Part shown: positions 52,175-60,872 of the stretch, one piece after another
Layout of the letters: every line of letters starts with the position of its first letter
How positions within the stretch are numbered: position 1 is the first letter of the stretch
Source: Actinacidiphila yanglinensis
GTDB lineage: Bacteria > Actinomycetota > Actinomycetes > Streptomycetales > Streptomycetaceae
Assembly (NCBI RefSeq): GCF_900107965.1
Contig: NZ_FNVU01000019.1
Coordinates: 62,001 to 126,000 of the forward strand
Direction of reading: 5' to 3'
Length of the DNA stretch: 64,000 nt
Position numbers and translations under genes: made by a program
The notes under the pieces: generated by a model
Databases searched by the model: none
The model's input: only the letters and a program-made list of their open reading frames with translations
Told to the model about the DNA's origin: nothing

Positions 52175-52873
52175 ATGAGCGAAGCGACGTACCTCCACAG
52201 CACTCGCACGGCCTACGACACCGTGGCCGCCGACTACGCCCGCATCCTCACGTCGGAACTCGATACGAAACCGCTCGATCGGGCGATGCTGGGCGCCTTC
52301 GCCGAGTTGGTGGGTGCCGACGGCGCCGCTGCCGGGCCGGTCGCCGAACTCGGCTGCGGGCCGGGCCGGGTGACGGCCCACCTGCACCGTCTCGGCGTGG
52401 CCGACGTGTTCGGGGTGGACCTGTCGCCGGGGATGGTGGAGGTCGCCCGGCGGGCGCATCCCGAGCTGCGCTTCGAGGTCGGCTCGATGCTCGAACTCGA
52501 CCTGCCGGAGCGGTCGTTGCGCGGCGTCCTTTCCTGGTACTCGATCGTGCACACCCCGCGGGAGCTGCTGCCCAGGGTGTTCGCCGAGTTCCACCGGGTG
52601 CTCGCCCCGGGCGGTCACCTGCTGCTGGCGTTCAAGGTGGGCGACCGGCTGCGCCACCTGACCAGCGCCTACGGCCACGACGGCCTCGCACTCGACGTGT
52701 ACTGGACGGACCCCGACCTGGTCGCCGAGACGCTGGCAGGCGCCGGGTTCACCGTGGACGCCCGCCTCGTCCGCGAACCGGACGACTCCGAGCGGGCGAC
52801 GCAGGGACGGCAGGCGTTCTTCCTCGCCAGGCGGCCGGCGGAGGAGGGTGCCGGCTCCCCCGCGCCGGAATGA
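52175..52873 (+). CDS. SAM-dependent methyltransferase
   Basis: 232 residues from ATG 52175. Class I methyltransferase motifs are clear: AYDTVAADYARIL (entry helix), VAELGCGPGRVTAHL (motif I), VFGVDLSPGMVEVAR and ELDLPERSLRGVLSWYSIVH, then LAPGGHLLLAF. Methyltransferase type 11. The acceptor is unknown. It diverges from the nucleotidyltransferase gene with 85 bp between starts. Confidence 0.88.
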   Translation: MSEATYLHSTRTAYDTVAADYARILTSELDTKPLDRAMLGAFAELVGADGAAAGPVAELGCGPGRVTAHLHRLGVADVFGVDLSPGMVEVARRAHPELRFEVGSMLELDLPERSLRGVLSWYSIVHTPRELLPRVFAEFHRVLAPGGHLLLAFKVGDRLRHLTSAYGHDGLALDVYWTDPDLVAETLAGAGFTVDARLVREPDDSERATQGRQAFFLARRPAEEGAGSPAPE

Positions 52874-52937
52874 CGCCGGGCGGGCGGCGGACGTCCACCC
52901 GCGTGCGGCGGGGCGGGTGCGTGCCTGCCACGACAGG

Positions 52938-53002
52938 GCCGTGAAGACAGCGCGCGGGCACCACCCGGGCGCCGTGAAGAAGGCGCGCGGGCACCACCCG
53001 GG
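52938..53002. repeat. 32-bp tandem duplication
   Basis: A 32-bp unit starting GCCGTGAAGA and ending GCACCACCCGGG occurs at 52938-52969 and 52971-53002, with 30 of 32 bases equal. It lies just before the GrpB gene promoter. Confidence 0.9.
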
Positions 53003-53020
53003 TTGGTAGCGTCCCGACCC

Positions 53021-53608
53021 ATGCCGTTCGAGGACGAGATGAGGCCGGTCGCCGTCGTGCCGTACCGGGACGGGTGGCCCGCGGACTTCGCGGAGCTGGC
53101 GGGGCGGCTGCGGGATGCGCTCGGCGCCGAGGCGGTCGCGGTGGACCACGTCGGGTCGACGTCCGTGCCGGGACTGGCCGCCAAGGACTGCGTCGACGTC
53201 CAGGTGCGGGTGCGCGCGGTGGACCGGGCACGGCAGGAGCCGCTGCTCGCGGCGATCGGGTTCCGCTGCCGCCCCGAGCCCTGGAACCGCGTCGAGGTGT
53301 CGGGCGGGCGGGAGTGCCGCAAGCTCGTCTTCGCGCCGCCGCCCGGCGCGCGCTCCTGCAACGTGCACCTCCGGCGGGCCGACGGGCCCAACTCCCGCTT
53401 CGCGCTGCTCTTCCGGGACTACCTGCGAGCGGACGGGGCCGCCCGCGACGGCTGGGGCGCCTTCAAGCAGCGGCTCGCCGCGAGCGTGCCCGACCTCTTC
53501 GACTACGGCCGGATCAAGGCGCATGCGACCCAGGTGCTGATGGCCGGCGCCGAACGCTGGGCCGCGAGCACCGGGTGGACGGTGGACGGGCCGGACGACC
53601 CGCGCTGA
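53021..53608 (+). CDS. GrpB-family (UPF0157) nucleotidyltransferase-fold protein
   Basis: 195 residues from ATG 53021. Family marks are VVPYRDGWPADFAELAGRL, VDHVGSTSVPGLAAKDCVDV and CNVHLRRADGPNSRFALLFRDYL. The GrpB fold is a nucleotidyltransferase, used alone or fused to CoaE. No CoaE domain is present. The molecular role is unproven. TAGCGT about nine bases upstream may be a -10. Confidence 0.9.
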   Translation: MPFEDEMRPVAVVPYRDGWPADFAELAGRLRDALGAEAVAVDHVGSTSVPGLAAKDCVDVQVRVRAVDRARQEPLLAAIGFRCRPEPWNRVEVSGGRECRKLVFAPPPGARSCNVHLRRADGPNSRFALLFRDYLRADGAARDGWGAFKQRLAASVPDLFDYGRIKAHATQVLMAGAERWAASTGWTVDGPDDPR

Positions 53609-53706
53609 GCGGGCCGATCGGCGGGCCCGACCGGTCTCGCGCGGCCGCACCTCGCGACGTCCGATTCCCGCCAGCGCGCCCGTGTACCGGCGACAAGACT
53701 TGCCGC

Positions 53707-54450
53707 ATGACCACGCAGAACACCACGAACGGCACGAACGGCGGGACCCCCGGCACCGCCCCCGCCCACACCCCGATCGAGCCCGGCATCCTCTACTTCG
53801 GCACCCCCGTGGTGCTGCTCTCCACCGAGAACGAGGACGGCAGCGCGAACCTCGCGCCGATGTCGTCCGCCTTCTGGCTCGGCTGGCGGGCGATGCTCGG
53901 GCTCGGCGCGAGGTCGCAGACCGCGCGGAACCTGCTGCGGACCGGCGAGTGCGTGCTCAACCTGCCCGACGACTCGCTCGCCGCGGCCGTGGACGCCCTC
54001 GCCCTGACCACCGGCCGCGACCCCGTACCCGACGGCAAGTGGAAGCGCGGATACCGCTTCCACAAGGACAAGTTCGCGCGGGCCGGGCTCACCGCGGTCC
54101 CGTCGCTGACCGTACGGCCGCCGCGTGCCGGGCAGTGCCCGGTGGCGATGGAGGCGGTGGTCGAGGCGACCCACCCGCTCGCCGACGACGACCCCGAACA
54201 GCGCGGCGGCATCGTGGTGTTCGAGGTGCGGGTGCAGCGGGTGCTGGTGCATGACGCGATACGGATGCCCGGCACCCGCGACCGGATCGACCCCGACCGC
54301 TGGCGGCCGCTGGTGATGAGCTTCCAGGAGTTGTACGGACTCGGCGGCCGGCTGCGGGAGTCCAGGCTGGCGAGCATCCCCGAGGACATGTACCGCGGGC
54401 CGGACATCGCCCGATCGCACGCCGCTGGAGTCACCACCGTGCGCCCTTGA
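53707..54450 (+). CDS. Flavin reductase-like (FMN-binding split barrel) protein
   Basis: 247 residues from ATG 53707. After a short Thr/Asn-rich lead, the split-barrel fold is seen in ILYFGTPVVLLSTENEDGSANLAPMSSAFWLG and TARNLLRTGECVLNLP. Members bind FMN and reduce flavins or act on small substrates; length and sequence fit actinobacterial members often called flavin reductase. No partner monooxygenase is adjacent. Confidence 0.85.
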   Translation: MTTQNTTNGTNGGTPGTAPAHTPIEPGILYFGTPVVLLSTENEDGSANLAPMSSAFWLGWRAMLGLGARSQTARNLLRTGECVLNLPDDSLAAAVDALALTTGRDPVPDGKWKRGYRFHKDKFARAGLTAVPSLTVRPPRAGQCPVAMEAVVEATHPLADDDPEQRGGIVVFEVRVQRVLVHDAIRMPGTRDRIDPDRWRPLVMSFQELYGLGGRLRESRLASIPEDMYRGPDIARSHAAGVTTVRP

Positions 54451-54561
54451 CACCCGCGGGCCACCCGCCGACGCTGGGCCTGGGCGCGCCACCACGGACC
54501 GAAGCCGCGCCGTCACTCCCTTTCCCTTGCACGGCGGGCCAACGGCAGCGAAGGAGCGGTC

Positions 54562-55794
54562 ATGCGCGGGGCAGACGCGTTTCCGACGGTGGCGGGTGTC
54601 GCCGCGGCGGCCCGGGTGCTCACGCTGCGCCACCCCGACCTGTGCCGGATGCGACTCGCGGGCGAGTCCCGGTCCGGGCGCCCGTTGTGGCTGCTGTCCG
54701 TCGGCCATCCGCGACGCGGTGGCAGGCGCGTGCTGGTGGTGGCCGGCGCGAACGGCGACGAGCAGGCGGGCGGCGGCACCGTGATGTGGCTGGCCGAGCA
54801 GGCCGTGCACGACCGGCAGCGCCTCAAGGAAGCCGGTCTGACCTGGGACTTCCTGCTCTGCCTCGACCCCGACGGCGCGGTGCTCAACGAGGCGGGGCCA
54901 GCCGGCCCCCGCCCGCCCGCCGTGCACTTCCGGCACACCTACCGCCCCGCCGCCGCCGAACAGCCCGAGGCCGCGGGCTCGTTGCTGCCGGCCGCGGACC
55001 AACTCCCCGAGGCACTGGCACTGTCCGCGCTTCTGGACGAGTTGCGGCCCGTGCTGCACTGCTCGCTGCACGGCACGGACGTGGGCGGCGCCTGGGTCCG
55101 GCTGACCGGCGAACTGCCGGGTCTGGCCGAGCCGTTCGGGAAGAGCGCGGCGGAGCTCGACATCCCCGTGCAGACCGGTACGTACGAGGCCCTGGACTCG
55201 TACGGCGCGGGGCCTGGGGTCTTCGTCCGGCCGGCCGCCCCGGTGCGCGGCGGCGGGCCGGAACTGCGGGTCGAGGTGCCGATGTGGGCGACCCGGCGGG
55301 TGGCCTACGCCGAACCCCACCCCGACCCGGAGTACGTCCTGGCCGTGCTGGCGGCGCGGCTGCGGAACGAGGGGGCCACCGGGCAGGACACGTTCACGCA
55401 GGCGCTGGCGCTGCTCGGGGGATCGTGCGAGGGGCCGCTGCTGCGGGCCGTGCGGCACGCGGTCACCGCGTGGGAGCGGCTCGCCGCGGACTTCGACGCG
55501 ATCGGACGCAGCGCGCCCGTGCCGCTGACCATGGCGCACGTCGCCGCGTTCGACATCGCCGCGCGGCGGGCACCGCTGCGCGCCTCGGGGATGCTGCTGC
55601 GCCTGCTCGACGAGGCGCGGCTGGACGAGGACCCGAACAGCACGCCCGCGCGGCTGCGGGCCCGGCTGGAGCGGCGCCTCGACGCCGGGTCCGGGGATCT
55701 GATCGCGGCGATGGACGCGGCGTGGGTGCCGATCGCCGAACAGATGGAGTTGCAGGCGCGCACCGTACTGGCCGCCGTCGCCGGGCTCGACTGA
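54562..55794 (+). CDS. M14-like zinc carboxypeptidase paralogue lacking the first zinc histidine
   Basis: 410 residues from ATG 54562 (AAGGAG six bases upstream). The fold follows M14 peptidases: the zinc segment reads AGANGDEQAGG (N64...E67, usual pattern HxxE), the second ligand is His170 in CSLHGTDVGG, and the catalytic-side Glu is E238 in VEVPMWATR. Thus the first His is Asn. The C-terminal 160 residues are helical and not part of M14. The next gene is a paralogue with the His intact. Possibly an inactive or changed-metal partner. Confidence 0.75.
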   Translation: MRGADAFPTVAGVAAAARVLTLRHPDLCRMRLAGESRSGRPLWLLSVGHPRRGGRRVLVVAGANGDEQAGGGTVMWLAEQAVHDRQRLKEAGLTWDFLLCLDPDGAVLNEAGPAGPRPPAVHFRHTYRPAAAEQPEAAGSLLPAADQLPEALALSALLDELRPVLHCSLHGTDVGGAWVRLTGELPGLAEPFGKSAAELDIPVQTGTYEALDSYGAGPGVFVRPAAPVRGGGPELRVEVPMWATRRVAYAEPHPDPEYVLAVLAARLRNEGATGQDTFTQALALLGGSCEGPLLRAVRHAVTAWERLAADFDAIGRSAPVPLTMAHVAAFDIAARRAPLRASGMLLRLLDEARLDEDPNSTPARLRARLERRLDAGSGDLIAAMDAAWVPIAEQMELQARTVLAAVAGLD

Positions 55795-56021
55795 ACCGCG
55801 GCCCTCCCGCCAGGACGCCCGGGGGCACCCGCCCGCGGAGCCGGTCCCGGACCGCCGCAGGCTACCGGCCGGTGCGGTCTTGACAGGCGGGCCGGGGGGC
55901 CGGAACCTTGGCGGGGCATCGGGCAAATCGGCGATTACCCGTCAACTTCGCCGTGTGGCCGTCGACTTGGACTGCGAGGAGAACCCGTGGCGACGACGAC
56001 CTGCGGAGCGTGAGCTCGGCG

Positions 56022-57296
56022 ATGGCCGACGCGTATCCGAGTGTCGCCGGAGTGGTGGCGACGGCGGCTGCCTTCGCCCGATTCCATCCCGGTCTCTGCG
56101 AGTTGAGCGTGGTGGGCCGGTCCAGGGCGGGACGGCCCCTGCACCTGCTGACCGTGGGGCACGGCCGGCGCAACGTGCTGGTGGTGGCGGGACCGCACTC
56201 GGACGAGCGGGTCGGCGCGGCGACGGCGCTGCGGCTGGCCGAACGCGTCGCGCACGACCCGTTGCTGCACGCGGGCGCGGACACCTCGTGGCACCTGCTG
56301 CTCTGCCTGGACCCCGACGGCACGGTGCGCCACGAGAGCGGACCGCCGGTCCGGCGCACCCCTGCCGCGCACTTCCGGCACGCGTACCGCCCACCGGCCG
56401 ACGAACAGCCGGAGTGGGCGCCGTCGATCCGCCCGCCCGACGGCCAACTCCCCGAGTCCCAGGCGCTGCTGGACCTCATCGACGAGCTGCGCCCGGCCCT
56501 GCAGTGCTCGCTGCACGGCAACGACCTCGGCGGCTGCTGGATCCAGCTGACCCGCGACGTTCCCGGACTCGCCGAGCCGCTGGGCAAGTTGGCGGCCGAG
56601 CACGACGTGCCGGTGCAGATCGGCACCTACGACGCGCTGCGGTGGACGGTCTCGGGCCCCGGCGTGTACGTGCTGCCCGAACCCGGCGCGCGGGCACGGT
56701 CGGACCGGCTTCCGGCGGACGTCGACCGCTCGACCTGGACCCGGCCGCATCGGCACGGCGGGATGACGGCGCTGTTCGAGGTGCCGATGTGGGCCGCCCG
56801 GACGGTGGCCGACCCGGCGCCGCATCCGGACCCGTCGCGCGAACTCGCCCGGCTCGGCGCGTTGTTGCGCAGCCAGGCGCGCCGGGTCGAGGTTCTCCTC
56901 GCCGAGGTGCGGGAGGCGCTGCCGGCCGCCGCCCCGGACCGCGCCCACCTGCTGCGGGTGGTCGCGGAGATGGCCGCGGTCTGCCCGCAGGTCGCGGCGG
57001 AGTGGGAGCGGCTGCCCCCGGACGCGGTGCCGCTGACCGCCGCGCACCTCGCGGCCCTCGACATAGCGGCCCGCCGTATCCCGCTGCGGGCCGCGGGCAC
57101 GCTGCTCGGGCTGCTCGACGGCCGGCCCGACCCGGCCACCACCGAGGTCAAGGCGGCGTGCGAACGGCAGCTGGTGGAATGGGCCGACGAGCTGACCGCC
57201 GGGCACGACCCGGTGTGGGTACCGGTGGACGAGCAGGTGCGGGTCCAGTCGGAGGCGGTGCTGGCGGCCTTCCGGCTGGCCATGGGCGAGGGGTGA
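56022..57296 (+). CDS. M14-like zinc carboxypeptidase paralogue with intact HxxE
   Basis: 424 residues from ATG 56022; GTG 56010 is an alternative. It aligns along the whole length with the upstream gene: AGPHSDERVGA (His59-x-x-Glu62), CSLHGNDLGGCW and FEVPMWAAR. The substrate is unknown; bacterial M14 members cut peptide cross-links, peptides or amide-linked acyl groups. No signal peptide is visible, so it likely works in the cytoplasm. A tiny ORF with its own ribosome site overlaps GTG 56010 (see findings). Confidence 0.78.
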   Translation: MADAYPSVAGVVATAAAFARFHPGLCELSVVGRSRAGRPLHLLTVGHGRRNVLVVAGPHSDERVGAATALRLAERVAHDPLLHAGADTSWHLLLCLDPDGTVRHESGPPVRRTPAAHFRHAYRPPADEQPEWAPSIRPPDGQLPESQALLDLIDELRPALQCSLHGNDLGGCWIQLTRDVPGLAEPLGKLAAEHDVPVQIGTYDALRWTVSGPGVYVLPEPGARARSDRLPADVDRSTWTRPHRHGGMTALFEVPMWAARTVADPAPHPDPSRELARLGALLRSQARRVEVLLAEVREALPAAAPDRAHLLRVVAEMAAVCPQVAAEWERLPPDAVPLTAAHLAALDIAARRIPLRAAGTLLGLLDGRPDPATTEVKAACERQLVEWADELTAGHDPVWVPVDEQVRVQSEAVLAAFRLAMGEG

Positions 57297-57501
57297 GAGC
57301 GCGGGCCACCCGGAGGAGCGGGCGGGCCCGGCCGACCCGAGGCCCCGAGGCACGCCCGACCCGGAGCCAGCCCGACCCGGATTCACGCCGACCCGTGAGG
57401 AACGGCCCGACCCGGCGCGTCCGGAGGGGCCCGCAGACCCCCGCGCGCCCGGCCACCCATGGGCCCCGTTCGACCGGGTCGGCCTCGGTGACCGACGAGC
57501 G

Positions 57502-58554
57502 TCAGGCCGTGACCGCCCCGATCTCCGCCGCCACCAGCTCCGCGATCTGCACCGCGTTGAGCGCGGCGCCCTTGCGCAGGTTGTCGTTGGAGACGAACAG
57601 CGAGAGGCCGTTCTCGACCGTCTCGTCCTCCCGGATCCGCCCCACGTAGCAGGGGTCGGTGCCGGCGGCCTGCAGCGGGGTGGGGATCTCCGAGACCTCC
57701 ACCCCGGGCGCGGCGGCGAGCAGCTCGTACGCGCGCGCGACGCTCAGCGGGCGGGCGAAACGGGCGTTGATCTGGAGGGAGTGGCCGGAGAAGACCGGGA
57801 CGCGGACGCAGGTGCCGGAGACCTTCAGCTCGGGGATCTCCAGGATCTTGCGCGACTCGTTGCGCAGCTTCTGCTCCTCGTCGGTCTCGAAGCTGCCGTC
57901 GTCGACGAGGTTCCCGGCGAACGGCACCACGTTGTACGCGATGGGCCGCTGGTAGACGGCCGGCTCGGGGAAGTCGACGGAGGACCCGTCGAAGGTGAGG
58001 CGGTCGGCCTGCTCGGTGACCTTCGTCGCCTGGCCGTGCAGCTCGGCCACGCCCGACAGGCCGGAACCGGAGACGGCCTGGTAGGTGGCCACGACGAGGG
58101 CGACCAGGCCGGCCTCGTCGCGCAGCGGGCGCAGCACCGGCATGGCGGCCATCGTGGTGCAGTTCGGGTTGGCGATGATGCCCTTCGGGCGGTCCGCGAG
58201 CGCGTGCGGGTTCACCTCGGCGACGACCAGCGGGACGTCGGGGTCGCGCCGCCACGCGGAGGAGTTGTCGATCACGACCGCGCCCTGGCCGGCGACCTTC
58301 TCCGCGAGGGCGCGGGAGGTACCGCCGCCGGCGGAGAAGATCACGATGTCCAGGCCGGTGTAGTCGGCCGTGGCCGCGTCCTCGACGGTGATGCTCCCGG
58401 TCCCGCCCGGGCCGCCTTCCCAGGGGAGGGTGCGCCCGGCCGAACGGGCCGAGGCGAACAGGCGCAGCTGCGTGACCGGGAACTTCCGCTCGGCCAGCAC
58501 CTTGCGGACGACCCCGCCGACCTGCCCGGTCGCTCCGACGATTCCGATCCTCAT
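57502..58554 (-). CDS. asd: Aspartate-semialdehyde dehydrogenase
   Basis: 350 residues from ATG 58554 (GGAGAGAG upstream). NADP motif GIVGATGQVGGVVRKVL, catalytic Cys in NPNCTTMAAMPVL, and HGQATKV are present. It makes aspartate semialdehyde, the branch point to lysine/diaminopimelate, threonine and methionine. It is paired with a DapA-like gene upstream, 85 bp away on the same strand, the next lysine-pathway step. No aspartokinase gene is adjacent, so this is probably a second asd copy. Confidence 0.93.
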   Translation of the reverse strand: MRIGIVGATGQVGGVVRKVLAERKFPVTQLRLFASARSAGRTLPWEGGPGGTGSITVEDAATADYTGLDIVIFSAGGGTSRALAEKVAGQGAVVIDNSSAWRRDPDVPLVVAEVNPHALADRPKGIIANPNCTTMAAMPVLRPLRDEAGLVALVVATYQAVSGSGLSGVAELHGQATKVTEQADRLTFDGSSVDFPEPAVYQRPIAYNVVPFAGNLVDDGSFETDEEQKLRNESRKILEIPELKVSGTCVRVPVFSGHSLQINARFARPLSVARAYELLAAAPGVEVSEIPTPLQAAGTDPCYVGRIREDETVENGLSLFVSNDNLRKGAALNAVQIAELVAAEIGAVTA

Positions 58555-58639
58555 GACGCTCTCTCTCCGATCAGTGCCTGTATGGGGTGCCCGTCCGTTT
58601 CGAGTATCCCCCCGCCCGGGCGAAGGACGTGGCGGGATT

Positions 58640-59614
58640 TCACGGGGCGAGACGCCCCGGGCCCGCGGCCGCCTCCACCGCCGCCGGCGCGCCGAGGGCG
58701 GTAAGGGCCGCGAGGGCTGTGAGGGCGGCTGCCAGGGCATGGGGGCTCGCCGGGAGCAGGGGGAGCCGCACGTCCGGGGTGGGGATACGGCCCTGGGCGT
58801 GCAGGACCGCCTTGACCACCGCCGGGTTCGGCTCGCGGAAGAGGGCGGCGGCCAGCGCGGACAGCTCCCGGCCCGCCCGGACCGCCGGGCCGTCCGGCTC
58901 CGCCCGCCCGTGGGAGCCCCCGTCCAGGGCGCCGCCGAAGCCCCCGTCCCGCGCCGCGAGGGCCGCCCACCGCCCGGTCGCCAGGTGTGCCGACGCGAGG
59001 ACGGCGCCGTGCGCGCCCAGGGCCAGCAGTGCGGGCGCGACGACGTCGTCCCCGGCCAGGACCTCGAACCCGGGGGGTGCCGAAGCGAGCAGGTCCACCG
59101 TCTCGGCCGTGATGCCGCCCGCGGCGTACTTCACGCCCGCGATCCCCGGGATCCCGGCGAGGGCGGTGAGCGCGGCGGCGGAGAGCGGCTGCCCGGTGCG
59201 GTAGGGGACGTGGTAGATCAGCACGGGGACGGGGCTCGCCGCGGCGACCTCGCGGAAGTGCGCGAGCACCCCCGCTTCACCCGGCCGGGTGAAGGACGGG
59301 ACGGTGACGAGGGCCGCGTCGGGCCGGTCGGGCAGCTCGGCGAGGGCGGCCACCTCCCGGGCGGCCCGCCGGGTGGACCCGGCGCCGCCGACCCCGACGG
59401 TGAAGCGGGCGCCGTGAGCCCGGCAGACCCGGCCGACCGCGGCGGCGACGGCGGCCCGCTCCTCCGGTTCCAGCGCGGCCGCCTCCGCCGTGGTGCCGAG
59501 GGCGACCAGTCCCCCGGCCCCGGCGTCGAGCAGCTCGCGCCCGAGCCGCTCCAGCGCGGTGACGTCGACATCCCCGGCCGGACCGAACGGCGTGATCAGC
59601 GGTACGTGGATCAT
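58640..59614 (-). CDS. Dihydrodipicolinate synthase-family protein (DapA-like)
   Basis: 324 residues from ATG 59614. The TIM-barrel motifs are GGLVALGTTAEAAALEPEER, the Tyr in YHVPYRTGQPL and the Schiff-base Lys in GVKYAAGGIT. DapA joins pyruvate and aspartate semialdehyde, made by the next gene. The C-terminal 40 residues are Ala/Leu-rich. Other members of the family are aldolases, so function rests partly on the asd neighbour. Confidence 0.88.
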   Translation of the reverse strand: MIHVPLITPFGPAGDVDVTALERLGRELLDAGAGGLVALGTTAEAAALEPEERAAVAAAVGRVCRAHGARFTVGVGGAGSTRRAAREVAALAELPDRPDAALVTVPSFTRPGEAGVLAHFREVAAASPVPVLIYHVPYRTGQPLSAAALTALAGIPGIAGVKYAAGGITAETVDLLASAPPGFEVLAGDDVVAPALLALGAHGAVLASAHLATGRWAALAARDGGFGGALDGGSHGRAEPDGPAVRAGRELSALAAALFREPNPAVVKAVLHAQGRIPTPDVRLPLLPASPHALAAALTALAALTALGAPAAVEAAAGPGRLAP

Positions 59615-59685
59615 GCCTGCGAGTGTGCGCCGCCGGGAAGGACAAGGTCCAGTTAAATGTCGTGCACGGAACTCTTAAGCGGTCC

Positions 59686-59691
59686 TACGCT
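59686..59691 (+). promoter_or_regulatory. Candidate -10 for the GNAT gene
   Basis: TACGCT ends seven bases before ATG 59699, fitting a leaderless or near-leaderless start; no ribosome site is seen. Confidence 0.35.
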
Positions 59692-59698
59692 TCCGGGC

Positions 59699-60109
59699 AT
59701 GTACGAGATCTCCACCGACCCGGCTCGGATCGACGTCGCCCGCGTCCACAAGTGGCTGTCCACCGACGCGTACTGGGCCCTGGGGCGCCCCCTCGACAAG
59801 CAGCAGGCCGCGATAGCCAACTCCCTCAACTTCGGGGCGTACGACCCCGACACCGGTGAGCAGCGCGCGTACGCCCGCGTCGTCACGGACCTGGCGACGT
59901 TCGCCTGGCTGTGCGACGTGTACGTCGACTCGGCCACCCGAGGCGCCGGCCTCGGCACCTCCCTGGTCGCGGCCGTCCGCGACCACCTCGCGCCGTACGG
60001 CCTGCGCCGCGTCCTGCTCGCCACCGCCGACGCGCACGGCGTCTACGCGAAGTTCGGGTTCGAGCCGCTGACGGAACCGTCGAAGTGGATGGCCCTGAGC
60101 CTGCAGTGA
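59699..60109 (+). CDS. GNAT-family N-acetyltransferase
   Basis: 136 residues from ATG 59699. The acetyl-CoA loop is RGAGLGTSLVAAV, preceded by the strand WLCDVYVDSATR, and the C-terminal Tyr/Phe motif is GVYAKFGFEPL. It acetylates an unknown amine. The gene lies divergent from the DapA-like gene and its end meets the HAD gene end at 60111, only one base apart, with no space for a terminator. Confidence 0.92.
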   Translation: MYEISTDPARIDVARVHKWLSTDAYWALGRPLDKQQAAIANSLNFGAYDPDTGEQRAYARVVTDLATFAWLCDVYVDSATRGAGLGTSLVAAVRDHLAPYGLRRVLLATADAHGVYAKFGFEPLTEPSKWMALSLQ

Positions 60110-60110
60110 C

Positions 60111-60830
60111 TCACAGCGGCCGCAACGCCCTTGCGGCCGCCTCCAGTTGCTTCATCCCGTGCACCAGCGGACCGCGGTAGCCGGCACCGAACCGGTGCGC
60201 CTCGTCGCCAACGCGCAGGTAGCCGAGGAAGGGCACCCCGGCCGCGTCGGCGGCCCGCTCGTCCGCCGCGGAGTCCCCGATCATCAGGCAGTCCTGCGGG
60301 GGTATGCCGAGCGAGGTGTAGGCGGTGCGCAGGCAGTGCGGGTCCGGCTTCATCAGCGCCGGGTGCACCGGGTCCCGCCCGAAGATCCGCTCGCCGAAGC
60401 AGCCGTCGAGGCGGCGCTCCTTGAGGTAGGTCCGCACCGCGCCCGGCGCGTTGTTCGTGGTCATCGCGAGCAGCCTCCCGCTGTCGGCCACGGCCTGGAT
60501 GAACTCCTCGGCGTACTCGGTGCCTTCGGCGCCGAGCGCGGCCAATTCCTCCTCCTCGGCGAGCAGAATCTCCAGCTCCGCCGCCAACTCCGGCCAGGGC
60601 GCCGCCCGCAGGATCGCGTGCGGGTCGGAGCCGCGCAGCAGGCCGGGGTCCGTCACGGGCGCCCCGCGCTCGGCGAGCCGGGTGCGCAGCAGCGTGGCGA
60701 TGCTCATCGCCGAGCGGGTGTGGAACAGGTGGCACACGGGGCCGTCGAAGTCGAGCAGCAGGCAGCGCGCGCGTGCGAGCAGTTCGGGGACGGAGCGGGC
60801 GGGGCGGCGGTCGTGGTGCGGAGAGGTCAC
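60111..60830 (-). CDS. HAD-superfamily hydrolase
   Basis: 239 residues from GTG 60830. Motif I is LLLDFDGPVCHLF, motif II Thr in AMTTNNAPG, motif III Lys in LMKPDPHCL and motif IV in MIGDSAADERAADAAG, all complete. Probably a phosphatase on a small molecule. It is third in a minus-strand run GntR - phosphotransferase - HAD, which looks like one unit. Confidence 0.9.
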   Translation of the reverse strand: MTSPHHDRRPARSVPELLARARCLLLDFDGPVCHLFHTRSAMSIATLLRTRLAERGAPVTDPGLLRGSDPHAILRAAPWPELAAELEILLAEEEELAALGAEGTEYAEEFIQAVADSGRLLAMTTNNAPGAVRTYLKERRLDGCFGERIFGRDPVHPALMKPDPHCLRTAYTSLGIPPQDCLMIGDSAADERAADAAGVPFLGYLRVGDEAHRFGAGYRGPLVHGMKQLEAAARALRPL

Positions 60831-60872
60831 TCGAAGAGTGTCAGTGGCCGGGCGGCCGAAAACCAGACCGAT

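Noticed and set aside
52938..53002. Regulatory tandem sites
   Set aside because: The two copies are long, near-identical and GC-rich like other local duplications here; recent slippage is simpler.
53503..55926. 807-residue minus-strand frame
   Set aside because: Covers three well-supported plus-strand genes in antisense and has low-complexity His/Arg/Gly content.
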